From positions 1 to 64,000 of the forward strand of contig VBCK01000146.1 in the NCBI GenBank assembly GCA_005882215.1: a stretch of 64,000 bases of DNA. Reading direction: 5' to 3'. Under the pieces are notes generated by a model. The model saw nothing but the letters and a program-made list of their open reading frames with translations. It did not search any database and was not told the origin of the DNA. Below are positions 33,703 to 42,978 of this stretch, in pieces. A program made the translations under genes and the position numbers. The DNA comes from Betaproteobacteria bacterium. GTDB taxonomy: Bacteria; Pseudomonadota; Gammaproteobacteria; Burkholderiales; Burkholderiaceae_F. Each line of letters opens with the position of its first letter. Within the stretch, counting starts at the first letter, position 1.

Positions 33703-34541
33703 TCGCGCGGCTGCACGTGCTGTTCGCGGTGCCGCTGGCCTTGGCCGCGGCGGCCGCCTGGCCGCAGCAGCCGGTCACGGTCGAGCTGCATCATCGCAGC
33801 GCCGAGTCGCTGATCACCGTGTTGCGGCCGCTGATCGGGCCGGCTACGCTGGCCGGCGCCGGCGCGCGGCTGCAAGTGCGCGCCTCGCCCTCCGACCTGC
33901 CGCGCGTGGTTCGACTGATCGAGCAGTCGGACCGGCCGCCACAACCCCTGCTGGTCACGCTGCGCGATGATCCGCCGCCCGCCTTCGCGCCGGGCGCTCC
34001 GGCGGGCGAGCCCGAACGGCCGGCCCAGGCTGGGTCGATCGCTCTGTCGACCGGGCACGCGTTGCCGGCCGATCCGCACGGCAATGGCCAGCTGCTGTCG
34101 ACCCGACCCACCGAACGTCCGGCCGGGGTCGTCGAGGGAGACCCGCTGGTGATTTCGATGCCGACGTCGCAGTCCCTATGGGTCGGCGTGATCGGCAGGC
34201 GCGGCGGGCCGCGGACGGCAACTTCGGCCAGCACGGCCCTGAACCCGTCGGCAGATGCGGCCGGCCTGGTGCATTTCGACGCCGCCACCCGCGTGACGGC
34301 GCGCATCTGGCTGGCGGGCGAGACGGTCGCGATCGATCTGCGGCCGAGTGCTGCGGAGCGCATCGAGGGCGCTCCGGACTCGAACCCCGAGGCGGTCACC
34401 GTGTACGGGCGGCTCGGACAATGGATCGCGCTGCAGGATTCCGGAACCGGGCCGGATTCGGCCTATTCGGCGGAATCCGGCGCGCCCCGCGCGGGCCTGT
34501 GGGTCAAGGTCGAGGTTGCCCCGCAGCCCGGATCGGAGTGA
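33699..34541 (+). CDS. Periplasmic protein with one secretin short (NolW/N1-like) domain
   Basis: 280 aa from a GTG overlapping the asmA stop. A signal peptide (1-23, ending AAAAAWPQQP) precedes a single NolW-type fold, VTVELHHRSAESLITVLRPLI...LQVRASPSDLPRVVRLIEQSD (about 25-80). In type II/III secretins this domain forms the periplasmic ring. The rest lacks the secretin beta-barrel and is low-complexity, Pro/Gly/Ala-rich, with a beta-type C-terminal region (about 140-280). It is therefore not a secretin. No secretion genes lie nearby. Function unknown. Confidence 0.7.
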   Translation: MIARLHVLFAVPLALAAAAAWPQQPVTVELHHRSAESLITVLRPLIGPATLAGAGARLQVRASPSDLPRVVRLIEQSDRPPQPLLVTLRDDPPPAFAPGAPAGEPERPAQAGSIALSTGHALPADPHGNGQLLSTRPTERPAGVVEGDPLVISMPTSQSLWVGVIGRRGGPRTATSASTALNPSADAAGLVHFDAATRVTARIWLAGETVAIDLRPSAAERIEGAPDSNPEAVTVYGRLGQWIALQDSGTGPDSAYSAESGAPRAGLWVKVEVAPQPGSE

Positions 34542-34568
34542 TGCCCGCGGCGCGGTCCTGCCCGCCTG

Positions 34569-35117
<549 letters not shown>

Positions 35118-35122
35118 TTATT

Positions 35123-35728
35123 TCAGGACTGTTGCATGACCAGCAAATGGAAATGAACGCGCCCGGCTCGTCCGGCCCGTGCTATCCGCAGACCGAGCGG
35201 CTGAAGGTCCGCGTCCGCCAGCGCCGCCTGAGCCTCGGCGTAGATCGCTCCGCCCGGCGCCAGCAGGCGGCAGGCCAAGGTCAACGCCGGTTGCAGCAGG
35301 GGTTCGCGGTACGGCGGGTCGATGAAAATCAGGTCGAACGAGCCCGGCGCCAGCTGCCTGGCCGCCTCGATCGCATCGCTGCGGATCACCTCGACCTCGC
35401 GCGCGCCCAGGCGGTCGCGCAGCGCGATCAGCCGCTCGACCAGCACCAGGTCGCGTTCGACCAGCACCACCCGATGCGCTCCACGCGAGGCCAGTTCGAA
35501 GCCGAGTGCGCCGCTGCCTGCGAACAGGTCGAGCCCCTGGACCGATTCCAGATCGCCGTAAAGGTGCGACAGCCAGTTGAACAGCGTCTCGCGCACCCGA
35601 TCCGGGGTCGGGCGCAACTGTGCGCGATCCGCTACGGGGATCGGCGTGCGGCGATAACGGCCACCGATGATCCTGACCCGGTTTGGTGCGTCGGCCCGGC
35701 GGATCGCAGTCGACTTGATATTTGCCAG
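35123..35728 (-). CDS. rsmD: 16S rRNA (guanine966-N2)-methyltransferase, start codon unclear
   Basis: 201 aa if a CTG at 35728 is used. The standard N-terminal block VRIIGGRYRRTPIPV, followed by LRPTPDRVRETLFNWL, is coded, so the gene is complete. LDLFAGSGALGFELASRGA is SAM motif I and FIDPPY the catalytic motif IV. It methylates G966 of 16S rRNA. Between the preceding in-frame stop and VRIIGG there is no ATG, GTG or TTG. The first conventional candidate is a TTG at 35617, inside the conserved region. CTG 35728 is the best compromise. Confidence 0.85.
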   Translation of the reverse strand: MANIKSTAIRRADAPNRVRIIGGRYRRTPIPVADRAQLRPTPDRVRETLFNWLSHLYGDLESVQGLDLFAGSGALGFELASRGAHRVVLVERDLVLVERLIALRDRLGAREVEVIRSDAIEAARQLAPGSFDLIFIDPPYREPLLQPALTLACRLLAPGGAIYAEAQAALADADLQPLGLRIARAGRAGRVHFHLLVMQQS

Positions 35729-35808
35729 AGCTTCGCGCCCGTTGGTTCGATCGCGCTGGTTGATCCACTACACTGCCAGGCGCGGCCGCAGCCGGATGAT
35801 TGCAGAAA

Positions 35809-36729
35809 ATGAGCGAAGGGGATCGAAGCTGGCTGGCGCGCCTGAAGCAGGGGCTGGCCAAGACGCGAGCCGGCATCGTCGGGCTGTTTTCGGCTCCCTG
35901 CGTCGACGAAGCCCTGTTCGAGCAGCTCGAAGCGGCCCTGGTCAGCGCCGACACCGGCGTGCCGGCGGCCCAGCTGCTGCTGCAGCGGGTACGGGCACGC
36001 CTCGACGGGCGCGAGGCGCCGGCCGCGGAATCGGTCCGGACCGCGCTGCGCGAGGAGTTGACAGCGCTGTTGGCGCCGTGCGAACGCGCGCTGGAGCTGC
36101 CGCAGCAGCGGCCGTGCGTGCTGATGATTGCGGGCGTCAACGGCAGCGGCAAGACCACGACGATCGGCAAGCTCGCGCACTGGTTCGCCGCCAACGGCGA
36201 CAAGGTACTGCTGGCGGCGGGCGACACGTTCCGCGCCGCGGCCCGCGAACAGTTGCAGATCTGGGGCGAGCGCAACGGCGTCGAGGTGATCTCTCAGGCG
36301 AGCGGCGATCCGGCAGCCGTGGTCTTCGATGCGGTTGCGGCGGCTCGCGCCCGCTCGGTCGACGTTCTGATCGCCGACACGGCCGGCCGGCTGCCGACCC
36401 AGATGCACCTGATGGAGGAGCTGAAGCGGATCAAGCGGGCCATCGCCAAGGGCCAGCCGGGCGCTCCCCACGAGGTGCTTCTGGTCGTCGATGGCACGAA
36501 TGGGCAGAATGTGCTGGCGCAGGTGCGCGCGTTCGACCAGGCGATCGGGCTGACCGGGCTGATCGTCACCAAGCTGGACGGCACGGCCAAGGGCGGCGTG
36601 ATGGCGGCTCTGGCGCGCGAGCCGCGCGAGCGGCCGCTGCCGATCCTGTTCGTGGGTGTCGGCGAACAGCCGCAGGACCTGCAACCGTTTTCGGCCCGGC
36701 AGTTCGCCGAGGCGCTGGTCGGAGCCTAG
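35809..36729 (+). CDS. ftsY: Signal recognition particle receptor FtsY
   Basis: 306 aa, consisting almost only of the NG domains; the acidic A domain of E. coli FtsY is absent. N domain about 5-85. The GTPase shows GVNGSGKTTTIGKLA near 107, AAGDTFRAAA near 139, DTAGRLPTQ near 192 and TKLDGTAKGG near 253. It docks ribosome-SRP complexes at the membrane. The ATG is preferred over a TTG nine bases upstream. No clear ribosome site is present. It is divergent from rsmD. Confidence 0.94.
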   Translation: MSEGDRSWLARLKQGLAKTRAGIVGLFSAPCVDEALFEQLEAALVSADTGVPAAQLLLQRVRARLDGREAPAAESVRTALREELTALLAPCERALELPQQRPCVLMIAGVNGSGKTTTIGKLAHWFAANGDKVLLAAGDTFRAAAREQLQIWGERNGVEVISQASGDPAAVVFDAVAAARARSVDVLIADTAGRLPTQMHLMEELKRIKRAIAKGQPGAPHEVLLVVDGTNGQNVLAQVRAFDQAIGLTGLIVTKLDGTAKGGVMAALAREPRERPLPILFVGVGEQPQDLQPFSARQFAEALVGA

Positions 36730-36770
36730 TGGCCCGTCACGCGTCACTGAGGCCACTGATCGCCCCCAGC

Positions 36771-38234
36771 ATGCTGCTCGCCGCAGTCGACGTCGGATCC
36801 AACAGCTTCCGCCTCGAGATCGGGCGCGCCGATGGATCGCATATCGAGCGGCGCGGCTACTGGAAGGAGATCGTGAGACTCGCAGCCGGCCTGGACGAGA
36901 GCGGCCGCCTGTCCAGGAAAGCCATCGAGACGGCCTCCGAATGCCTGGCGCGCATCAACGAGCGACTGCGGGGCATGCCCGCCTCGCACGTGCGCGCGGT
37001 CGGGACGCAGACGCTGCGCCAGGCACTGAATGCGGACGAGTTTCTGCTCGAGGCGCAGCACGCGCTGGGCTTCCCGATCGAGATCATCTCGGGTCGCGAG
37101 GAGGCCCGCCTCGTGTTCGAGGGTTGCATGCACTCGCTCGCCCCGAGCCCGAAGCGGCGCCTGGTGGTCGATATCGGGGGCGCCTCGAGCGAGGTGATCG
37201 TCGGGCACAGCTTCGAGGCCAACAGGGCCGAATCGTTCAAGATCGGCTGCCTGAATGTCACGCTGAAATTCTTTCCGGACGGCGTGATCGACCGGGCGTC
37301 GCTGCGGCGCGCGCAGGTCGCGTGCCAGGCCGAGTTCGAAGAGGCCGAGTCGTTCTTCGGTCAGGGACGGTGGGACGAGGCGTATGGAACCAGCGGAACG
37401 ATCGGCGCCGTATCGCTGGTGTTGCGCGATCAAGGCTGGACCGACGGGACCATCACGGCGTCCGGGCTGGGGCGATTGCGCCAGGCACTGATGGCTGCCG
37501 GCGACGTGCGGCGGGTCCGATTCGATGGCATCAAGCAGGAACGGGCCGCGGTGCTGGCCGGGGGGCTAGCGGTGCTGATGGCGATCTTCGAAACGTTCGG
37601 GCTGCACGAGCTGCGCACGGCCAAGGGCGGCCTGCGGCTCGGTGTTCTGTACGATCTGCTGGGACGGCGGGAAAGCCACGACATCCGCGACGCTACGGTG
37701 GACCGGTGGCAGCTGCGCTTCGGCGTGGACAGCGCGCAGTCCGAGCGCGTCGCTCAGACCGCACTGGGCCTGTTCCGGGCGGTCGCGCCGTCCGCCGACG
37801 AGGAGTCGCTCAAGCGCATCCTGATTGCCGCGCAGCTGCATGAGGTCGGCACGGCCGTGTCGCACGGCGACTACCACAAGCATTCGGCCTACCTGATCGA
37901 GCACGGCGATCTGCCGGGCTTTTCGACCTCCGACCAGAAGAACATCGCCGAACTGGTGCTCGGCCAGCGCGGCAATCTGAAGAAGGTGTCGGCCCTGCTC
38001 GAGGAACCCGAGAGGGCGGCGGCGCTGCTGGCGCTGAGGCTGGCCGTGATCCTGCACCACGCGCGCCGTGACGTGGTGTGCGAGCGGTGGACGTTGCGCT
38101 TCGCCCGCGCGATCGACTTCGCACTGGAACGGGCCTGGCTCGACCAGCACCCGCTAACGCGCCACCTGCTCGAAGAGGAGGCCGAGCAATGGCAAAGGGT
38201 CGGAGTGCGCTTTACGGTCCGCGAGCTGAGTTAA
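36771..38234 (+). CDS. ppx: Exopolyphosphatase / guanosine pentaphosphate phosphohydrolase family
   Basis: 487 aa. An N-terminal ASKHA fold shows AAVDVGSNSFRLEIG (4-18), the phosphate loop RAVGTQTLRQA, SGREEARLVFEG near 110, and LVVDIGGASSEVIVG near 129. A C-terminal HD-like helical domain (about 310-480) contains LHEVG, HSAYLIEHGD and HHARRD. It degrades polyphosphate and/or pppGpp. An alternative GTG at 36729 overlaps the ftsY stop and would add 14 residues. It lies close to ppk1. Confidence 0.92.
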   Translation: MLLAAVDVGSNSFRLEIGRADGSHIERRGYWKEIVRLAAGLDESGRLSRKAIETASECLARINERLRGMPASHVRAVGTQTLRQALNADEFLLEAQHALGFPIEIISGREEARLVFEGCMHSLAPSPKRRLVVDIGGASSEVIVGHSFEANRAESFKIGCLNVTLKFFPDGVIDRASLRRAQVACQAEFEEAESFFGQGRWDEAYGTSGTIGAVSLVLRDQGWTDGTITASGLGRLRQALMAAGDVRRVRFDGIKQERAAVLAGGLAVLMAIFETFGLHELRTAKGGLRLGVLYDLLGRRESHDIRDATVDRWQLRFGVDSAQSERVAQTALGLFRAVAPSADEESLKRILIAAQLHEVGTAVSHGDYHKHSAYLIEHGDLPGFSTSDQKNIAELVLGQRGNLKKVSALLEEPERAAALLALRLAVILHHARRDVVCERWTLRFARAIDFALERAWLDQHPLTRHLLEEEAEQWQRVGVRFTVRELS

Positions 38235-38256
38235 GCCCCCGGGGTTGCGCTGGGGC

Positions 38257-39348
38257 TCAGGCAGCCAGCCGAAACTGGCTGATGATCTGACTTAGATTCG
38301 CCGCCTGTTCCTTCATCGATTGCGCCGCGGCGGCGGCCTGCTCGGCCATCGCTGCATTTTGCTGGGTCGTCTGGTCCATCTGGGTCACCGTGGCGCCGAT
38401 GCGCTCGATGCCGCCGCTTTGCGAGATGCCGGCGTCGGCCAGTTCCCCCATGATCCGGCTCACCTCCGTCACGCTGTGGACGATCTCGCCCATCGTCTCT
38501 CCAGCCGAGTCGACCAGGCGGGCACCGGCTCCGATCTTCTCGACCGAGTCGCTGATCAACGCCTTGATTTCCTTGGCGGCCATCGCGCTGCGCTGTGCCA
38601 GGCTGCGGACCTCGGCCGCCACCACGGCAAAGCCGCGGCCCTGTTCGCCGGCGCGCGCCGCCTCGACGGCGGCGTTCAGCGCCAGGATGTTGGTCTGGAA
38701 AGCGATACCGTCGATCACGCCGATGATGTCGACGATGCGGCCGGCGCTCTCGTTGATCTGGCTCATCATCCGGACCACCTCGGAAACGACGTTGCCCCCG
38801 CGCGTGGCCACCTCGGCTGCCGAGCTGACCAGCTGGTTGACCGAGCGTGCCTGCTCGGCGTTGCGCTTCACGGTCGAGGTGAGCTGTTCCATCGACCCCG
38901 ATGCCTGCTGCAGCGACGCGGCCTGGGTTTCGGTGCGCGAGGATAAATTCGCGCTGGCGCTGACGATTTCACCGGCGGCGGAGTTGATCGCATCGGCCGC
39001 GGTGCGGATCCCGGTCACCGACTTGACCAGGCTCTTCTGCATCTGCCTCAGTTCGTGCAGCAGCCAGCCCAGCTCGTCGCGCGTTTCGGACTTTATCGGA
39101 TTGTCGAGACGGCCCTGAGCGATCGCCATCGCGACGTCCACGGCCTTCTGAAACGGCTTCACGACGCTGGCCGCAACGAGCCAACCGGCCAGGCCGCTGA
39201 CCAGCGCCGCCCCGGTGAGCACGCCGAGCATGGCCCAGACGGTGGCGCCCGTCCAGAGGCCGAATACGGCCGCGGCCGTAAACGAGGCCATCGTGGCCCC
39301 GATCGCGCTCCAGATGCGTATCGCGATCGGCCAGTCTCTAAAACGCAT
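38257..39348 (-). CDS. Methyl-accepting chemotaxis protein without a ligand-binding domain
   Basis: 363 aa. Two adjacent membrane helices (about 15-33 and 37-62) are separated by only a few residues, so there is no periplasmic sensor. A HAMP domain (about 63-112) and a full kinase-control helical hairpin follow. The tip [37 protein letters not shown] is perfectly conserved. It ends QFRLAA with no CheR/CheB docking pentapeptide. No other che genes are nearby. It could sense membrane state or an internal signal through HAMP. Confidence 0.9.
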   Translation of the reverse strand: MRFRDWPIAIRIWSAIGATMASFTAAAVFGLWTGATVWAMLGVLTGAALVSGLAGWLVAASVVKPFQKAVDVAMAIAQGRLDNPIKSETRDELGWLLHELRQMQKSLVKSVTGIRTAADAINSAAGEIVSASANLSSRTETQAASLQQASGSMEQLTSTVKRNAEQARSVNQLVSSAAEVATRGGNVVSEVVRMMSQINESAGRIVDIIGVIDGIAFQTNILALNAAVEAARAGEQGRGFAVVAAEVRSLAQRSAMAAKEIKALISDSVEKIGAGARLVDSAGETMGEIVHSVTEVSRIMGELADAGISQSGGIERIGATVTQMDQTTQQNAAMAEQAAAAAQSMKEQAANLSQIISQFRLAA

Positions 39349-39529
39349 GCTGCTCTCCTTGCGAGTCCGGCGAGCACCAGACGCGCAGGCAACGTTAGCC
39401 GCTAAGCCGCCGGCCGCTGCATTGAAGAAACGGAGCGAATCGCGAGCAATTCCGGGGAATGAACCGCGCGCTGGAAGCCGGCCCGGCGCCCGGGGGCACC
39501 AGTCTTCGAAGCCCGGTTGGCGAAAAGAG

Positions 39530-39994
39530 TCAGGCCAGGTCCGGGTTGATCACGGCGCGCAGCACCGCCTGCTCGAGCCCGTCGCCGTCGCTGGAGCTGA
39601 GCCACCAGACCGCGGCTTTCTTCACCGGCCAGGGGCGCTCGGCGCCGGCCAGCAGCCGGCTGGCCGCGAGGCCCAGCGTAGGCTGGTGACCGACCGCCAC
39701 CACCGGCGAGCGCGACCCGGGCCAGCCGACCGCGGCCAGCAGCTCTTGGGCGGTCGCCCCGGGCGCAATCTGCTCGAGCGTCTTGAACTTCCGGCGCGAC
39801 ATGTCCGCCAGCGCTCGCGCCGTCTGCTGAGCACGGGTGGCAGGGCTCGCCAGGATGCGGGCCGAATCCGGCAGCCGGCTGTGCAGCCATTCGGCCATTC
39901 GCCGTGCCTGTTTCTCGCCCTTGGCGCTCAGCTGTCGACCCAGGTCCGGCTCCCCCGGTTCGGCCTCGGCATGTCGCCACAGGATCAGTTCCAT
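39530..39994 (-). CDS. sixA: Phosphohistidine phosphatase SixA
   Basis: 154 aa. The histidine-phosphatase motif [10 protein letters not shown] (5-14, catalytic RHG-type His8) is followed by [10 protein letters not shown] near 50 and the second His in [10 protein letters not shown] near 100. SixA removes phosphate from phosphohistidine on Hpt domains or on PTS-Ntr NPr. Its stop-proximal partner ppk1 ends three bases before its start, so both are one operon. The presence of ptsN/hprK in the same genome makes PTS-Ntr a plausible target (inference). Confidence 0.9.
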   Translation of the reverse strand: MELILWRHAEAEPGEPDLGRQLSAKGEKQARRMAEWLHSRLPDSARILASPATRAQQTARALADMSRRKFKTLEQIAPGATAQELLAAVGWPGSRSPVVAVGHQPTLGLAASRLLAGAERPWPVKKAAVWWLSSSDGDGLEQAVLRAVINPDLA

Positions 39995-39997
39995 GGC

Positions 39998-42151
39998 TCA
40001 GGGCTCTTCGTCCGGGCGGGTGAGCAGCGCCAGCAGCTTGCGCTGGGCGCATTGACCGTGCGCGAGCTGACGCGGCGGCGCGTACTCGCCGGCCGGCAGC
40101 AGCGTCCAGGCCTCGGCCGTGTCCTCCAGGTACGGGCGCAGGCCCTCTTCGATCACGCGCCGCTTCAGCTTCGGATCCAGCACCGGGAACGCGACCTCGA
40201 TACGCCGGAACAGGTTCCGCCCCATCCAGTCGGCGCTGGCCAGGTAGACCAGCTCGCTGCCGCCGGCGCCGTAGTAATAGATGCGGTGGTGCTCCAGAAA
40301 GCGACCGACTACCGACCGCACCTGGATGTTCTCGGAAAGTCCCTTGACGCCGGGGCGCAGCGAGCATGCGCCGCGCACGATCAGGTCGATCCGCACGCCC
40401 GCGCCCGAGGCCTCGTACAGCGCGTTGATGGTCGCCTCGTCCACCAGCGCGTTGACCTTGGCGATCACGCGGGCCGGCTTGCCGGCGCGGGCCAGGCGCG
40501 CTTCGTTCGCGATCGCGGCCAGATTGCGCTGGTGCAGCGTGAACGGTGCCAGCCACAAATGCCTGAGGCGTTCGACCCGCGTCAGGCTGGTCAGATGCAT
40601 GAACACCTTTTCGACGTCGGTGCAGATTCCGGAATGCGCGGTCAGCAAACCGAAGTCCGTGTACAGCTTGGTCGTGGTCGGGTGGTAGTTGCCGGTGCCC
40701 AGATGGGCGTAGCGCACCAGCCGCTCCCGTCCGCGCGCCGATTCGCGGCGCAGCACCAGCAGCAGCTTGGCGTGCGTCTTCAGCCCCACCAGCCCATACA
40801 CGATCTGCGCGCCGACCGCTTCCAGACGCTCGGCCACGTTGATGTTGGCCTCCTCGTCGAAGCGCGCCTTCAGCTCGACCACCACCGTGACCTCCTTGCC
40901 CAGCCGCGCCGCCTCCTCCAGCAGATCGACCAGGATCGAGCCGGTGCCGGTGCGGTACAGCGTCATCCGGATCGCGACCACCTTCGGGTCGGCCACCGCC
41001 TGGCGCAGGAAATCGACGACCGGTTCGAAGCTTTCGAACGGATGGTGCAGCAGGATGTCCCCCTGCCGTATCGCTTCGAACAGATCCGAGCCCTGAGCGA
41101 GCTGCCGGGGCCAGGCCGGCACCAGAGGCGGGAAGCGATGTTCGGGGCGATTCAAATGGTCGACCAGCTGGTTCAGCCGCACCAGGTTGACCGGCCCCGC
41201 CACCCGGTACACGGCATGCGGCGGCAGTTCGAACTGCTCGCGCAGCATCAGCTCCAGCGCCTCCGGGCAGGTTCGCAGTACCTCCAGCCGCACCGCGTTG
41301 CCGAAGTGCCGCTGGGTCAGCTCAACCTGCAGCGCGTGCCGCAGATCCGACACCTCCCGTTCGTCGACCCACAGCTCCGAGTCGCGCGTGACCCGGAACT
41401 GGGAGAAACCGGCCACGCCGCGGCGAGGAAACAGGTCCGCCAGGTGAGCACGGATCACCGACGAGAGCAATACGAAGGCCTGCCGGTTGGGGGTGAGTCG
41501 CGATGGCAAGGGAATCACGCGAGGCAGCGCGCGCGGCACCTTGACGATCGCGATCGTGCCCGGTCGGCCGAACGCGTCCTTGCCGTTGAGCTGGACGATG
41601 AAGTTCAGCGTCTTGTTCATCACCTGCGGAAACGGGTGCGCAGGATCCAGTCCGATCGGCGACAGCAGCGGGCGTACCTCGCCCTCGAAGTACTCTTTGA
41701 CCCAGGCCCGCTGTGCCGGCGTGCGTTTGGAGTGGCTCAGCACGACGATGCGCTCGCGCGCCAGCGCCGGAATGATCTGCTCGTTATAGATCTGGTATTG
41801 CCGGTCCACCAGCCCGTGCGCCCGCTCTGCGATGTGCGCGAACGACTCCCACAGCGGCGATGCCTGATTGATGCCGCCGGTCTCCCGCATCTCGCCCATC
41901 AGTTCGGAAATGCGGATCTCGAAGAATTCGTCCAGGTTCGACGACACGATGCACACGTAGCGCAGGCGTTCGGCCAGCGGTACCGAGGTGCGCTGCGTCA
42001 GCGCCAGCACGCGTTCGTTGAACGCCAGGTGCGACAGTTCGCGATCCAGCAAGCGCGCGATCGGCGCAAGCTGCGCCTCGACCGCGCGCTCGGCCCCGTT
42101 TCTGTGGGTGCGACGGCTCGTCGCAAGGGAGTTGCTTTCTGTCCGTTCCAT
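39998..42151 (-). CDS. ppk1: Polyphosphate kinase 1
   Basis: 717 aa, standard length. An N domain opens LLDRELSHLAFNERVLALT. The head domain contains VRPLLSPIGLDPAHPFP. The catalytic C domains contain LLHHPFESFEPV, VAIRMTLYRTG and the autophosphorylated His of GLKTHAKLLLVLR, then HLGTGNYHP. It makes polyphosphate reversibly from ATP. The ATG was chosen where the N domain begins. The open frame continues antisense into ftsE. It is divergent from ftsE across 94 bp and forms an operon with sixA. Confidence 0.95.
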   Translation of the reverse strand: MERTESNSLATSRRTHRNGAERAVEAQLAPIARLLDRELSHLAFNERVLALTQRTSVPLAERLRYVCIVSSNLDEFFEIRISELMGEMRETGGINQASPLWESFAHIAERAHGLVDRQYQIYNEQIIPALARERIVVLSHSKRTPAQRAWVKEYFEGEVRPLLSPIGLDPAHPFPQVMNKTLNFIVQLNGKDAFGRPGTIAIVKVPRALPRVIPLPSRLTPNRQAFVLLSSVIRAHLADLFPRRGVAGFSQFRVTRDSELWVDEREVSDLRHALQVELTQRHFGNAVRLEVLRTCPEALELMLREQFELPPHAVYRVAGPVNLVRLNQLVDHLNRPEHRFPPLVPAWPRQLAQGSDLFEAIRQGDILLHHPFESFEPVVDFLRQAVADPKVVAIRMTLYRTGTGSILVDLLEEAARLGKEVTVVVELKARFDEEANINVAERLEAVGAQIVYGLVGLKTHAKLLLVLRRESARGRERLVRYAHLGTGNYHPTTTKLYTDFGLLTAHSGICTDVEKVFMHLTSLTRVERLRHLWLAPFTLHQRNLAAIANEARLARAGKPARVIAKVNALVDEATINALYEASGAGVRIDLIVRGACSLRPGVKGLSENIQVRSVVGRFLEHHRIYYYGAGGSELVYLASADWMGRNLFRRIEVAFPVLDPKLKRRVIEEGLRPYLEDTAEAWTLLPAGEYAPPRQLAHGQCAQRKLLALLTRPDEEP

Positions 42152-42245
42152 GAACTGCCCCGGATCGGCGGGACGTACAATCCGCGGCCTTGCCTGTCGC
42201 CGGCCGCACCGCTGGCGCATTGTAGGCGGCGAGGGTCGAACTGAC

Positions 42246-42941
42246 GTGTCCGAGCCCGGTGAATCCCGAACGCTGCTGAAACTGGACCATGTCGAAGTCC
42301 GGCGCGGCACCTTCAGACTCGTTCTTTCGGACCTGAGCCTGAGCGTCGCCCGTGGCGAACTGGTGCTCGTGGTCGGCCCTTCTGGCGCCGGCAAGAGCAC
42401 GCTGCTGCGGCTGATGGCGGCCATCGAGCTGCCCACCTCCGGGCGGATCACGATTGCCGGCCAGGACACGGCGCGATTGACGCGCCGCGCCCGCGCGCAC
42501 CTGCGCCGACGGATCGGCATCGTGCCTCAGGAGCCGTTGCTGTTCGAGGACCGCAGCGTGCTCGACAACGTCAGTGCACCGGCCCTGATCGCCGGCGAGC
42601 GCAAGGCCGAGGCGATCGATCGGGCCCGGGTCGCGCTGCAGCGCGTCGGCCTGGACGCGGCCCGGTTTGGCGCGCTGCGTTGCGACCGGCTGGCCGCGGG
42701 CGAGCGCCGCCGGGTCGTGCTGGCGCGCGCGCTGGCCAATCGTCCGGCGCTGCTGCTGATCGACGAGCCGGGCGGCGTCGGCGCCGATCCGGGCACCGAT
42801 GCCGCCGCGCTTTTCGAGACTCTGGAGCAGTTCTGCAGCGCGGGGGTCGCCGCCGTCGTGGCCACGCGGGCGCCGCAGGCCCTTCCATCCGAACCCGCGG
42901 CGCGCCGCATCACCCTGCTCGAAGGGCGACTGCAGTCATGA
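42246..42941 (+). CDS. ftsE: FtsE-like cell-division ABC ATPase with degenerate motifs
   Basis: 231 aa from a GTG. Walker A GPSGAGKST near 43, Q-loop GIVPQEPLLFEDRSV near 90, and Walker B ALLLIDEPGG near 165 are present. The signature is RLAAGERRRV in place of LSGGE, and the H-loop reads VVATRAP with Arg where FtsE has the switch histidine. FtsEX links the divisome to murein-hydrolase activators such as EnvC. The order ftsE-ftsX-rpoH is classical, and envC lies later in the window. ATPase activity may be weak. Confidence 0.85.
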   Translation: MSEPGESRTLLKLDHVEVRRGTFRLVLSDLSLSVARGELVLVVGPSGAGKSTLLRLMAAIELPTSGRITIAGQDTARLTRRARAHLRRRIGIVPQEPLLFEDRSVLDNVSAPALIAGERKAEAIDRARVALQRVGLDAARFGALRCDRLAAGERRRVVLARALANRPALLLIDEPGGVGADPGTDAAALFETLEQFCSAGVAAVVATRAPQALPSEPAARRITLLEGRLQS

Positions 42942-42978
42942 GCCTGCCCCGCGGCACTCTCAGGCTCCCCCCTCCCCG

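Noticed and set aside
39349-39529. Small gene between the chemoreceptor and sixA
   Set aside because: No frame with coding character. Only a GC-rich inverted stretch around 39475-39500.
39215-42244. A plus-strand open frame of about 1000 codons
   Set aside because: It runs antisense to ppk1, sixA and the chemoreceptor, all of which have clear family motifs. Long antisense frames are expected at this base composition, and its residues (Arg/Gln/His-rich) show no domain.
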